Source: AC-32 sp963772975
GTDB lineage: Bacteria > Actinomycetota > Thermoleophilia > Gaiellales > Gaiellaceae
Assembly: GCA_963772975.1 (NCBI GenBank)
Contig: CAVYZH010000010.1
Span: forward strand, 930,001 to 994,000
DNA: 64,000 bases
Reading direction: 5' to 3'
Of this stretch, positions 43,938-51,649 are shown piece by piece. The position numbers and the translations under genes were made by a program. Every line of letters begins with the position of its first letter. Position 1 is the first letter of the stretch. A model generated the notes under the pieces. It did not search any database, had not been told where the DNA came from, and saw only the letters and a program-made list of their open reading frames with translations.

Positions 43938-43963
43938 GAACGGCCTCCCTCGGGAGGCCGTTC
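43938..43963 (-). terminator. Hairpin terminator after tRNA-Gly
   Basis: Perfect 11-bp stem GAACGGCCTCC/GGAGGCCGTTC with a 4-nt loop, 11 nt downstream of tRNA-Gly on the minus strand. It is followed there by an A/T-rich ATATAT stretch. It would separate the tRNA from the phosphatase gene. Confidence 0.65.
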
Positions 43964-43974
43964 TCGTATCCCAG

Positions 43975-44045
43975 AGCGGGCGGCGGGGATCGAACCCGCA
44001 TAACTAGCTTGGAAGGCTAGGGCTCTACCATTGAGCTACGCCCGC
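43975..44045 (-). tRNA. tRNA-Gly (anticodon TCC)
   Basis: 71-nt cloverleaf; acceptor GCGGGCG/CGCCCGC, D arm GCTC..GAGC, anticodon stem CTAGC/GCTAG with loop CTTCCAA, T arm GCGGG-TTCGATC-CCCGC. CCA is not encoded. Confidence 0.97.
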
Positions 44046-44107
44046 GACCGCTCGGAAGCGTAGCCCGTCGAGCGGAGACCGTCCGACCGACGCGCGATGC
44101 TGCGCGG

Positions 44108-45172
44108 GTGATTCCGGAGCGCCTGGTCCGGTTCCGCCTGCGGACGATCCTGTCGCTGCTGGTCATCATCATCGCGGTTGCGGTCGTGCTCGAGGTGATC
44201 TGGATCGCGCGCCACGTGCTGACCTGGATCGCGATCTCGCTCTTCCTCGCGCTCGCGCTGAACCCGGCCGTCGAGTGGCTCCAGCGGTGGCGGGGCTTGA
44301 AGCGCCGCGGCGCCGCGGCGGCGGTCGCCTACCTACTCGCGCTCGGCCTCATCGTGGCGATCGGCTTCACCTTCGTGCCGACGCTCGTGCACCAGGTCAA
44401 CGACTTCGTCAACAAGCTCCCCGACTACGCGCACGACGTCACCCACGGCCGCGGGCGGCTCGGGTTCCTCGAGACGAAGTACCACATCCAGGAGCGGATC
44501 CGGAAAGCCGTCAGCGACGGGGGCGCGACCAAGGTGCTCGGCCTCTCCGGCGTCGCCGTCTCGGTTGCGAAGAGCGTGATCTCGATCGTGGTCGCGAGCA
44601 TCACCATCCTCTTCATGACGTACTTCATGCTGCTCGAGGGCCCGAGCTGGGTCGAGCGCGGCTTCGGCTTGCTGCCCGAGAGCTCGCGGCCGCGCTGGCG
44701 GAAGGTCGGGCACGAGATCTACCGGACGGTCGGCGGCTACGTCACCGGCAACCTGCTGATCAGCCTGATCGCCGGCGGCCTGACGACGATCGCCCTCCTG
44801 TTGCTCGGAGTGCCCTATGCGGTCGCGCTCGGGTTGATCGTCGCGATCCTGGACCTGATCCCGCTTGCGGGCGCGACGATTGCGGCGATCCTGATCGGGA
44901 CAGTCGCTTTCATCCACTCGATCCCCGCCGGGATCATCGTGGTCGTGTTCTTCATCGTCTACCAGCAGGTCGAGAACCACGTCCTGCAGCCGCTCGTCTA
45001 CGGCCGCACGGTCCAGCTCTCGCCGCTCGCGGTGCTGATCTCGATCCTGATCGGCGCGGAGCTGGCCGGGATCCTCGGCGCGCTCGGGGCGATTCCCGTC
45101 GCGGGCTCGATCCAGGTGGTCATCAACGATTGGCGCGCGCACCGGCACGAGCACCCCAGCACCGCGCTCTGA
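44108..45172 (+). CDS. AI-2E family membrane transporter (PerM-like)
   Basis: 354 aa, about eight TM helices. Starts with TM pair (ILSLLVIIIAVAVVLEVIWI; ISLFLALALNPAVEWLQRW), then a cytosolic/periplasmic amphipathic stretch (LVHQVNDFVNKLPDYAHDV), and a C-terminal bundle with GLIVAILDLIPLAGATIAAI and QQVENHVLQPLVYGRTVQLS, the signature of the AI-2E/PerM family. Members export small molecules or ions, e.g. TqsA and Na+/H+ antiporters; the substrate here is unknown. GTG 44108. Confidence 0.92.
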   Translation: MIPERLVRFRLRTILSLLVIIIAVAVVLEVIWIARHVLTWIAISLFLALALNPAVEWLQRWRGLKRRGAAAAVAYLLALGLIVAIGFTFVPTLVHQVNDFVNKLPDYAHDVTHGRGRLGFLETKYHIQERIRKAVSDGGATKVLGLSGVAVSVAKSVISIVVASITILFMTYFMLLEGPSWVERGFGLLPESSRPRWRKVGHEIYRTVGGYVTGNLLISLIAGGLTTIALLLLGVPYAVALGLIVAILDLIPLAGATIAAILIGTVAFIHSIPAGIIVVVFFIVYQQVENHVLQPLVYGRTVQLSPLAVLISILIGAELAGILGALGAIPVAGSIQVVINDWRAHRHEHPSTAL

Positions 45173-45223
45173 TCCCTCGTTCGAGTCATTGGCGCTTGGC
45201 AGCGGCAGGCCGATTGCGTGCCT

Positions 45224-45760
45224 ATGGGCAGGAATGCCAGGGTCCTCGCTGCGCTCGCGGCGTTGCTCGTGGTCGCGGTCGCGCCCTCGTCCGGCTCGGC
45301 CCGCCCGCAAGCGACGACGACACCGTCCGCGCAGCTTCGGAGCGCGCTGCTCGCGCAGATCAACGGCTTCCGCGCTGCGAACGGCCTCGTGCGCCTGAGG
45401 GTTTCCGAGCCGCTGACTGGCGTCGCCAACCGCCATTCGGCGCAGATGGCAAAGCTCGGGTTCTTCAGCCACGACTCGGCGAACGGCCAGTCGTTCGCGC
45501 AGCGGCTCAAGCAGGCCTACTCGCCGAGCGGCTACCGCAGCTGGAGCGTGGGCGAGAACCTCGTCTGGGGTGGCCCCGACATCCCCGCCTCGCGCGCGTT
45601 CAAGCTCTGGCTCTCGAGCCCGCCCCACCGGGCGAACCTGCTCAACGCCCGCTGGCGTGAGATCGGCCTCGGCGCCGTCCATTCGACGAGCGCTCCCGGC
45701 GTCTACGGCGGCGGGTCGGCGACGATCGTCACCGCCGACTTCGGCGCCCGCTTGCGCTAG
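45224..45760 (+). CDS. Secreted CAP/SCP-domain protein
   Basis: 178 aa. Signal peptide (MGRNARVLAALAALLVVAVA), then one CAP domain: LLAQINGFRAANGLVRLRVS, FFSHDSANGQSF, SVGENLVWGG, LWLSSPPHRANLLNARWREI, ATIVTADFGAR. It has the same architecture as the CAP gene at 32.5 kb. ATG 45224 is chosen; an in-frame GTG two codons earlier (45218) is equally possible. Confidence 0.86.
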   Translation: MGRNARVLAALAALLVVAVAPSSGSARPQATTTPSAQLRSALLAQINGFRAANGLVRLRVSEPLTGVANRHSAQMAKLGFFSHDSANGQSFAQRLKQAYSPSGYRSWSVGENLVWGGPDIPASRAFKLWLSSPPHRANLLNARWREIGLGAVHSTSAPGVYGGGSATIVTADFGARLR

Positions 45761-45778
45761 TACCCTTTCCGGCTCTAA

Positions 45779-45850
45779 GCGCCTGTAGCTCAGCGGAAGA
45801 GCAACGGCCTTCTAAGCCGTGGGTCGGAGGTTCGAATCCTCCCAGGCGCA
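45779..45850 (+). tRNA. tRNA-Arg (anticodon TCT)
   Basis: 72-nt cloverleaf; acceptor GCGCCTG/CAGGCGC, anticodon stem ACGGC/GCCGT with loop CTTCTAA, T arm GGAGG-TTCGAAT-CCTCC. Its 3' end is repeated imperfectly at 47516-47530, suggesting use as an integration site. Confidence 0.97.
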
Positions 45851-45851
45851 T
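45837..45851 (+). repeat. Candidate attachment site (left), tRNA-Arg 3' end
   Basis: TCCTCCCAGGCGCAT, the 3' end of tRNA-Arg plus one base, matches 13 of 15 bases of TCCTATCAGGCGCAT at 47516-47530, with TTCG shortly before each copy. The interval holds an integrase remnant, which fits a decayed tRNA-targeted insertion. Confidence 0.5.
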
Positions 45852-46222
45852 AGGGGACCCGTTTGGGCCAGCAGGGACCAGGACGGGCCTGATCGGGCCG
45901 CCACCCTGCTCCTGACCAGGAACTTCGCGCCTTCTCCGACCTCGGGAGCGAGGCTGGAGCCGGAGCTCCGGGGAGGCTGACCCCGGCCCTCTGAGTCACG
46001 ATTCTGAGACACGACAGGCGGTGTGACTCACGACCCCCGCAGGCAGCGGGCAGACGCGCGACGATGGCGATGCGGTGGGTCTACTCGCCCGCCGCCGGGC
46101 CCCCGGGCGTTGCCACGTCGCGGGGGCCGACACTTCACGCCACAAGTCCGAGGCCGATATCTGTCCACCTCAGCGAACGATGCCGACTCGTCGTGCGCGA
46201 TGCGGCTAGCCGATGGGCTTAG
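45852..46222. other. Non-coding stretch downstream of tRNA-Arg
   Basis: 371 bases with no credible gene. It contains GTGACTCACGACCCC (46022-46036), which recurs with one difference at about 47482-47496 at the far side of the putative insertion. The rest looks like degraded sequence of the integrated element. Confidence 0.45.
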
Positions 46223-46558
46223 AGTCGCCTCGACGAGCTGCGCGGCTCGCACTACCGGCCCTCGTCTCGGGCGCACCACTGGAACCGCGTCCGCTGCGCC
46301 GCGGGGCTCGGCAACGTCGACCTCTACACGGCGACCCGTCACTACTTCGGCTGGCACGCGCTCAACGTGCTCGGGCTACCCGACCACGTGATCGCGCTCC
46401 AGTTCGGTCACCGCGACGGCGGCAAGCTGGTGCGAACGACCTACGGGCACCCGGATGCCGCGATCGCCCGCGAGCGCGTGCGCGAGGCGTTCCGGCAGGC
46501 GCCGACCGCGCCGGTCCCGCTCGCTCCAGCTCTAGTGCCCGCGGGCCGGTACGGGTAG
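46223..46558 (+). pseudogene. Tyrosine recombinase/phage integrase remnant (C-terminal part)
   Basis: 111 codons open after an in-frame TAG at 46220. The C-terminal half matches a tyrosine recombinase catalytic core: YTATRHYFGWHALNVLGLP holds the Arg-His of box II, ALQFGHRD the conserved GH, and TTYGHPD the nucleophilic Tyr. The N-terminal domains and first catalytic Arg are missing and there is no good start codon. It lies 370 bp after tRNA-Arg and is bracketed by att-like repeats. Confidence 0.7.
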
Positions 46559-46609
46559 CGCACGATGACGTGCCATGCTGTCGCGGCGCGGATCTGCCCG
46601 AGGAGCGGC

Positions 46610-47440
46610 ATGTCTAAGATCCCAGCGAGCCTTGCGATGCCGATGGTCAGCGTCAACGGTGCCGAGCTCTACCACGAGGTCCGCGGCGGCGGCCCGCCTG
46701 TTCTTTTGATCATGGGGGCGACCGGCGACGGCGGTCATTTCGACACGCTCGCCGATCTCCTGGCCGACGAGTTCACGGTCATCACTTACGACCGGCGTGG
46801 GAACGGCCGGAGTCCGCCTCCGGCAGGGTGGACGACGACGTCGGCCGTGGAGCAGGCCGATGATGCGGCGGCCCTGGTCGATTCGTTGGCGGTCGGTCCG
46901 CTGGCGGTCTTCGGCACGAGCAGCGGCGGGAACTTCGCGCTCTGGATGTTGACCCGCCACCCCGAGATCGTGCGCGGTGCCGTCCTGCACGAACCAGGGG
47001 TGTACGCGGTCCTCGACGACTTCGACGTGGTCCGATCCCCACTGCAAGAAGTCGTCCGGCAGTCGATGGCCGAAGGCGGACCTCACTTGGCGGTGGAGCG
47101 GTTCTGGCAATACATCGCCGGAGACGACGCGTGGACACAGCTTTCCCCCGCGCTCCGAGAACGGCTCTGTGCCAGCGCAAGCACTCTCTTCGACGTCGAG
47201 CTCGGCACCTACGAGCGGTCCATGCCGGACGACCAGGCGCTAGCCGCCATCGCCGTCCCCGTGCTGCTGGTCGTGAGCGCGGACAGCCACGACTTCTTCG
47301 CCGAGGTCGCCGGGCGGCTCAGCAAGCGGCTCGGCGCAGATGTCGTGACCACGCCGGGCAGGCACGGGGCCTACCACGACCGCCCCAAGGAACTCGCCGA
47401 GACGATACGGCCGTTCCTGCGCGAAGTCAGTCGGTCGTGA
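46610..47440 (+). CDS. Alpha/beta-fold hydrolase
   Basis: 276 aa. Nucleophile elbow G-T-S-S-G-G, oxyanion region LLIMGATGDGGHF, YDRRGNGRS on the strand-4 loop, and catalytic His probably in TPGRHGAYHDRP; the acid is likely in VVSADSHDFF. Esterase, lipase or haloperoxidase-like activity cannot be distinguished. ATG 46610 has GAGGAG 4-9 nt upstream. It lies inside the putative tRNA-Arg insertion, so it may be acquired cargo. Confidence 0.85.
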   Translation: MSKIPASLAMPMVSVNGAELYHEVRGGGPPVLLIMGATGDGGHFDTLADLLADEFTVITYDRRGNGRSPPPAGWTTTSAVEQADDAAALVDSLAVGPLAVFGTSSGGNFALWMLTRHPEIVRGAVLHEPGVYAVLDDFDVVRSPLQEVVRQSMAEGGPHLAVERFWQYIAGDDAWTQLSPALRERLCASASTLFDVELGTYERSMPDDQALAAIAVPVLLVVSADSHDFFAEVAGRLSKRLGADVVTTPGRHGAYHDRPKELAETIRPFLREVSRS

Positions 47441-47637
47441 ACGGCAGGCCGACGAGTAGGTGCGTCGGCGTGAGTCACGACGTGAGTCACGACCCCTCGT
47501 TTTGCAGGGATTCGTTCCTATCAGGCGCATGGGTTCCGGCTCCCTGAGCACGCCCTCGACGCATTCGTTACGTAACCGTCACGCGGCCTCGGCCGTTGTC
47601 AGCTCCGACGTTGTCAGCGACCTGACGGGAGGTGGAC
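47441..47637. other. Intergenic end of the tRNA-Arg insertion, with tandem and att-like repeats
   Basis: CGTGAGTCACGA is repeated twice in tandem (47469-47492; each contains the palindrome GTGAGTCAC). The att-like copy TCCTATCAGGCGCAT lies at 47516-47530. A GTTGTCAGC direct repeat follows near 47595-47620, just before the 22-aa ORF. No gene is seen in this stretch. Confidence 0.5.
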
Positions 47638-47706
47638 ATGTACATCGGACTTGGCACCTTGCTGCTGATCGTTCTGATCGTCTTGCTGGTCGTCTACGTG
47701 TTCTAG
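47638..47706 (+). CDS. 22-residue single-TM micropeptide
   Basis: ATG 47638 to TAG 47706 encodes MYIGLGTLLLIVLIVLLVVY plus VF. GGGAGGTGG lies 4-12 nt upstream, a much better ribosome-binding site than most genes here have. The peptide is entirely hydrophobic and would insert as one TM helix. A strong hairpin follows 18 nt after the stop. Too short for standard gene calling; function unknown. Confidence 0.6.
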   Translation: MYIGLGTLLLIVLIVLLVVYVF

Positions 47707-47723
47707 AGCGGCCACCTACCTCA

Positions 47724-47763
47724 GGCCGCTGACGTTGCCGCCCAGGCGGCGGCGTCAGTGGCC
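47724..47763 (+). terminator. Hairpin terminator after the micropeptide
   Basis: Stem GGCCGCTGACG..GCCGCC pairs with GGCGGC..CGTCAGTGGCC (one G-T pair, small central gap). It overlaps the acceptor end of the convergent tRNA-Arg by 5 nt. Confidence 0.55.
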
Positions 47764-47829
47764 CCGGGAGGAGTCGAACCTCCGCGCGCGGATTCGAAGT
47801 CCGCCGCTCTTCCGCTGAGCTACGGGGCC
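47759..47829 (-). tRNA. tRNA-Arg (anticodon TCG)
   Basis: 71-nt cloverleaf; acceptor GGCCCCG/CGGGGCC, anticodon stem GCGGA/TCCGC with loop CTTCGAA, T arm GGAGG-TTCGACT-CCTCC. It is 10 nt downstream of tRNA-His on the same strand, probably cotranscribed. Confidence 0.97.
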
Positions 47830-47839
47830 GAGCGCGAGG

Positions 47840-47913
47840 GGTGGCGGACGGGACTCGAACCCGCGACCACCGGGACCACAACCCGGGGCTCTACCAACTG
47901 AGCTACCGCCACC
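47840..47913 (-). tRNA. tRNA-His (anticodon GTG)
   Basis: Acceptor GTGGCGG/CCGCCAC with the extra G-1 (47913) able to pair with C73, as tRNA-His requires. The anticodon loop is TTGTGGT and the T arm GCGGG-TTCGAGT-CCCGT. Confidence 0.97.
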
Positions 47914-47951
47914 GCGCAGCGTGCACAGGATAGCCCGTCGCGGCCTGGGGA

Positions 47952-48152
47952 CTAAGCCGCGGCGGCGGGGAGGTGGCGTCGGATGAGCGCGGCGACGAGC
48001 GCCTGCTGCAGGCGGACGAGCTCGCCGCGGTTGCGCTCCAGCTCGTCGCGCCCGGCGCCGACGGAGCGCAGGGTCTGGCGCTCGTAGACGACGCCGCGGA
48101 TCTCTTCGCTGAGCGACTCGACGGTGGGAAGTGCGGTGACAGTTGCGTTCAT
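47952..48152 (-). CDS. Small coiled-coil hypothetical protein
   Basis: 66 aa: MNATVTALPTVESLSEEIRG, then a charged helical region VYERQTLRSVGAGRDELERN and LVRLQQALVAALIRRHLPAA. It is predicted helical, possibly a short coiled coil. Lies between tRNA-His (minus) and tRNA-Leu (plus). Composition and a sensible start near promoter-like sequence favour a real gene; function unknown. Confidence 0.55.
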   Translation of the reverse strand: MNATVTALPTVESLSEEIRGVVYERQTLRSVGAGRDELERNRGELVRLQQALVAALIRRHLPAAAA

Positions 48153-48219
48153 TGCCGGAGTTGAGACGGAGCCCGCTCGAACTAGTTAGTCGGCAACCGC
48201 CTCTATCCTTCACGTGCGC

Positions 48220-48305
48220 GCGGGCGTGGCGGAATTGGTAGACGCGGCGGGTTTAGGTCCCGTTGGGGCTCAGGCTCCTTAGAGGTTCAAGTCCTCTCGC
48301 CCGCA
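48220..48305 (+). tRNA. tRNA-Leu (anticodon TAG)
   Basis: 86-nt class II tRNA with long variable arm (TGGGGCTCAGGCTCC); acceptor GCGGGCG/CGCCCGC, anticodon loop TTTAGGT, T arm GAGG-TTCAAGT-CCTC. TATCCT (48204-48209) is the likely -10. The next gene begins 5 nt after its 3' end. Confidence 0.97.
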
Positions 48306-48310
48306 CTCTC

Positions 48311-49222
48311 ATGGCTCTCCGGCTGATCGCGCTGCTCGGCGCCGGGACGCTCGCGCTCGGCACTGCTAACGCCGGGCGCGAGGCGGGCGCCTGGAAGAGC
48401 GGGACGCGCCTGCCCCTGCCGCGAAGCGAGGTGGCCGCGGCGACCTTCGGGGACGAGCTCGTCGTGGCCGGCGGTTTCCTCGCCGACGGACGCAGCTCCC
48501 GGCGCGTGGACGTCTACTCGCCGGCGCGCAACCGCTGGCGGCGGCTGCCAGACCTGCCGGCCGCTGTGAACCACGGCATGGCCGCCTCGGACGGACACAA
48601 GCTGTACGTCGTCGGCGGCTACGGCGCCCCGAAGCGCGCGTCCGTTTTCTCGAGCGGGCGCTGGCGGCGGCTGCCGGGCCTTCCGGAGCCGCGCGCCGCG
48701 GCGGGCGCGGCGATCGTCGGGCGGACGCTCTACGTGATCGGCGGCGTCGCCGAAGGGGGCCTGGCGCAGATGTCGCTCGCGTTCGACCTCCAGACTCGTC
48801 GCTGGACGAGGATCCCGGGGCCGAGGCCGCGCGAGCACCTTGGCGTGAGCGCGCTCGGCGGTCGCGTGTACGCCGTGGCCGGGCGCGAGGCCGGGACGAA
48901 CTTCGACGCCTTCCAGGCGTACCTCCCCAAGCGCCGCCGCTGGGTCTCGCTGCCGTCGGTGCCCGAGACGCGAGGCGGCACCGACTCGGCCTCGGTCGGC
49001 CCGCTGCTCGTCTCGGCCGGGGGCGAGTCGCCCGCGGGAACGTCGGCCGCGGTGTACGCGTTCGACGTGCGCACCCGCCGCTGGCGCCGCCTGCCCGACC
49101 TCCCGACCGCGAGGCACGGGCTGGGCGTGCTCGGCTTCGGCGGGCGCGTCTACGTGATCGGCGGCGGCCCGACGCCGGGCCTCTCCGTGAGCGGCGCGAA
49201 CGAGTATCTGCAGCTTCGCTGA
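48311..49222 (+). CDS. Secreted Kelch-repeat beta-propeller protein
   Basis: 303 aa. Signal peptide (MALRLIALLGAGTLALGTAN-A) and six Kelch blades, each with paired Gly and later Arg-Trp: LVVAGGFLAD..NRWRRLPDLP, LYVVGGYG..GRWRRLPGLP, LYVIGGVAE..RRWTRIPGP, VYAVAGRE, RRWRRLPDLP, VYVIGGGPT. A full propeller without extra catalytic residues, so a binding protein. ATG 48311 is only 5 nt after tRNA-Leu, so the mRNA may arise by tRNA processing and be leaderless. Confidence 0.85.
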   Translation: MALRLIALLGAGTLALGTANAGREAGAWKSGTRLPLPRSEVAAATFGDELVVAGGFLADGRSSRRVDVYSPARNRWRRLPDLPAAVNHGMAASDGHKLYVVGGYGAPKRASVFSSGRWRRLPGLPEPRAAAGAAIVGRTLYVIGGVAEGGLAQMSLAFDLQTRRWTRIPGPRPREHLGVSALGGRVYAVAGREAGTNFDAFQAYLPKRRRWVSLPSVPETRGGTDSASVGPLLVSAGGESPAGTSAAVYAFDVRTRRWRRLPDLPTARHGLGVLGFGGRVYVIGGGPTPGLSVSGANEYLQLR

Positions 49223-49233
49223 TACTTCCCGGC

Positions 49234-50154
49234 GTGCTCGCGCACTGGGACGAGGTCGAGGGCCGCCGCAACGAGAAGGGGCCGATGGACGCGACTTGGC
49301 AGCGCCTCGGCGACGCCGCCGGCGCGAAAGGGATCGGGGTCAACCGCGTTCGCGTCGAGCCCGGCCGCCTACCGACGCCGCCGCACTCGCACGGGCTCTC
49401 CGAAGAGGTCTACTACGTGCTCGGCGGCTCGGGCCTGCTCTGGCAGGACGAGGCGGTCTGCGAGGTGCGCGCCGGGGACACAGTTGTGCAGGTCGCCGAC
49501 CACCACGAGCACACGTTCAGGGGCGGGCCCGACGGGCTCGACTACCTCGTCTTCGGGACGCGCCATCCCGTCGAATACGGCTGGCTGCCGCGGTCGAACG
49601 CGGTGCGGCTGGGCTGGCCCTGGCTCGAAGGGCGGACGGACGACCCCTGGGACGTCGAGGCCGAGGTCGGCGAACTCGAGTTCGCCGAGGCGGGCGAGCG
49701 GCCGGCGAACGTGGTCGCGCTCGAGGACGTTCCGCTCGACGCGGATGGCGACAAGGTGGTTGCCGCCGCCGCCGGCTCGGAGCGCTCCGGACTCAACTGG
49801 ATCCGACGTCCGTCGGGCAAGCGCGGCTGCCCGCCGCACTGTCACTCGCTCGAGTCCGAGGCCTTCGTCGTGCTCGAGGGGAGCGGGACGCTCGAGCTAC
49901 TGCCCGTTCGCGGCGCCGAGCCGGAGCGGCACGAGCTTCACGCCGGACACGTATTCGCGCGGCCGCCCGGGTCGCGAGTCGCGCACTCGATCGTCGCCGG
50001 AGACGACGGCGTCACCTACCTCGCCTACGGCACGCGCGAGCCGAACGACATCGCGTACTACCCCCGTTCGAACAAGGTCTACTTCCGCGGCGTGGGGCTG
50101 ATGACGCGGCTCGAGCACCTCGAGTACGACGACGGCGAGCCGGACGACTACTGA
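49234..50154 (+). CDS. Bicupin protein
   Basis: 306 aa with two cupin domains. First: PTPPHSHGLSEEVYYVLGGS with metal ligands His/His/Glu, then DHHEHTF. Second: GCPPHCHSLESEAFVVLEGS and SRVAHSIVAGD. Both retain the GX5HXH-X3-4-E pattern. Such bicupins include oxalate decarboxylase-like and dioxygenase-like enzymes; no assignment is possible. GTG 49234 follows GATACT by about 7 nt. Confidence 0.85.
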   Translation: MLAHWDEVEGRRNEKGPMDATWQRLGDAAGAKGIGVNRVRVEPGRLPTPPHSHGLSEEVYYVLGGSGLLWQDEAVCEVRAGDTVVQVADHHEHTFRGGPDGLDYLVFGTRHPVEYGWLPRSNAVRLGWPWLEGRTDDPWDVEAEVGELEFAEAGERPANVVALEDVPLDADGDKVVAAAAGSERSGLNWIRRPSGKRGCPPHCHSLESEAFVVLEGSGTLELLPVRGAEPERHELHAGHVFARPPGSRVAHSIVAGDDGVTYLAYGTREPNDIAYYPRSNKVYFRGVGLMTRLEHLEYDDGEPDDY

Positions 50155-50201
50155 CCCTTTCCTCGGCCGGCCACGGTCGCTTTGCTTGAATGGACCGGGT
50201 G

Positions 50202-51554
50202 ATGGCGACCCAGGTCGAGGAGCTGCCCGACAACAAGGTCCGGCTGACCGTCGAGGTGCCGCAAGCCGACCTTCAGCACGCGGTCGAGCACGCGACGCAC
50301 GACCTGGCCGATGCAGTCAAGGTGCCGGGCTTCCGCAAGGGCAAGGTTCCGGCGCAGGTGCTCGAAGCGCGGGTCGGCCGCGAGCGCATCTTCACGGAGG
50401 CGGTCGAGAGTCACATCGGCGGCTGGTTCATGAACGCCGCCTCGACGACGAACATCCGCCCGGTCGCGGCGCCGGAGTACGACTACGAGCTGCCGAGCTC
50501 CGAGGATTCGGACTTCCAGTTCACGGCGACGGTCGCCGTCCAGCCGAAGCCCGTGCCGGCGGACTGGTCGCAGCTCGAAGTGCCGTTCGCCGAGCCCGAG
50601 GTGCCGCAGGAGCTCGTCGAGCAGGAGCTCGAGGCTCTGCGCGAGTCCGTCGCCGAGCTCGCGCCGATCGAGGACCGGCCCGCGCACACCGGCGACGTTC
50701 TGGTTGTGGACGCGCTCGACGAGAACGGCGAGGGCCAGCGCGACCTGGTGGTCGAGCTCGGCTCCGGCCGGCTCGTCGAGGAGATCGAGCGCGCGCTGAT
50801 CGGCGCCTCCCCGGGCGAGACGAAGGAGGTCGAGTTCGAGTCGGTCGACGGCTCGACCGCGAAGGCGACGGTCGCGGTCAAGGAGATCAAGGAGAAGGTG
50901 TTGCCGCCCCTGGACGACGACCTTGCGCGCGCCGCGAGCGAGTTCGACACGCTCGCCGAGCTGCGCGCCGACCTCGAGCAGCGCATGCGCGACGTGCTCG
51001 AGGAGGAGGCAGAGACGCAGTTCCGCGCCGCGGCGGTCGACTCGCTGGTCCAGGCCTCGAACGTTCAGGTCGGCGGGCCGCTCGTCGAGGCGCGCACGCG
51101 CGAGCTGCTGAACGGGCTCGGGCGCTCGCTCGAGAGCCGCGGCATCAGCGCCGAGGCCTACTTCCAGCTCTCCGGCCAGACCGCCGAGCAGCTCGTGCAG
51201 CGGATGACCCAGGAGGCCACGCTCTCGGTCGCTCGCGAGCTCGTGCTCGAGGCGGTCGCCGACCAGCTCGAGCTCGAGGTGACCGACTCCGAGATCGAGG
51301 ACCTGATCCGCGAGCAGGCCGAGCTGGCCAACGACGATCCCGACGAGGCGATCAAGCAGGTGTTCGACTCCGGCCGCCAGGAAGTGCTGCGCGCCGACCT
51401 GCGTCTGCGCAAGGCGCTCGACCGCATCGCGTCCGAGGCGAAGCGCATCCCGCTCGAGGTCGCGCGCGCCCGCGAGGAGATCTGGACCCCCGACAAGGAA
51501 TCCCAACCGACCGAGACGAAACTGTGGACCCCCGCCAGCAAGGAGTCACCGTGA
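50202..51554 (+). CDS. tig: Trigger factor (ribosome-associated chaperone, PPIase)
   Basis: About 450 aa. The N-terminal ribosome-docking motif is KVPGFRKGKVP, the FKBP-like PPIase domain spans about residues 150-240, and the helical C-terminal chaperone arms follow. It binds nascent chains at the exit tunnel. ATG 50202 (MATQVEELPDNKVRL) is preferred over ATG 50190. It is directly upstream of clpP and clpX, the classic tig-clpP-clpX order, but separated from clpP by a hairpin. Confidence 0.95.
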   Translation: MATQVEELPDNKVRLTVEVPQADLQHAVEHATHDLADAVKVPGFRKGKVPAQVLEARVGRERIFTEAVESHIGGWFMNAASTTNIRPVAAPEYDYELPSSEDSDFQFTATVAVQPKPVPADWSQLEVPFAEPEVPQELVEQELEALRESVAELAPIEDRPAHTGDVLVVDALDENGEGQRDLVVELGSGRLVEEIERALIGASPGETKEVEFESVDGSTAKATVAVKEIKEKVLPPLDDDLARAASEFDTLAELRADLEQRMRDVLEEEAETQFRAAAVDSLVQASNVQVGGPLVEARTRELLNGLGRSLESRGISAEAYFQLSGQTAEQLVQRMTQEATLSVARELVLEAVADQLELEVTDSEIEDLIREQAELANDDPDEAIKQVFDSGRQEVLRADLRLRKALDRIASEAKRIPLEVARAREEIWTPDKESQPTETKLWTPASKESP

Positions 51555-51577
51555 CGCCGCTTGCGGTGTCACTGTCA

Positions 51578-51604
51578 GGCCGAACGGGCTTTGCCCGTGC
51601 GGCC
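51578..51604 (+). terminator. Hairpin between tig and clpP
   Basis: GGCCG-A-ACGGGC-TTT-GCCCGT-G-CGGCC: 11 pairs with one A/G mismatch and a TTT loop, 24 nt after the tig stop. It may attenuate or end tig transcription before clpP. Confidence 0.6.
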
Positions 51605-51649
51605 GTCTGAAATGACCAGTCGACACATGAGAAACTCAGAGGAGACGCC

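Noticed and set aside
46023..46391. 122-codon ORF upstream of the integrase remnant
   Set aside because: Arg/Pro/Thr-rich, no homology, and in a different frame from the integrase motifs it overlaps.
51551..51610. 19-codon ORF overlapping the tig stop (GTGA) with AAGGAG upstream
   Set aside because: The SD lies in tig coding sequence and the ORF runs through the terminator hairpin; composition gives no support.
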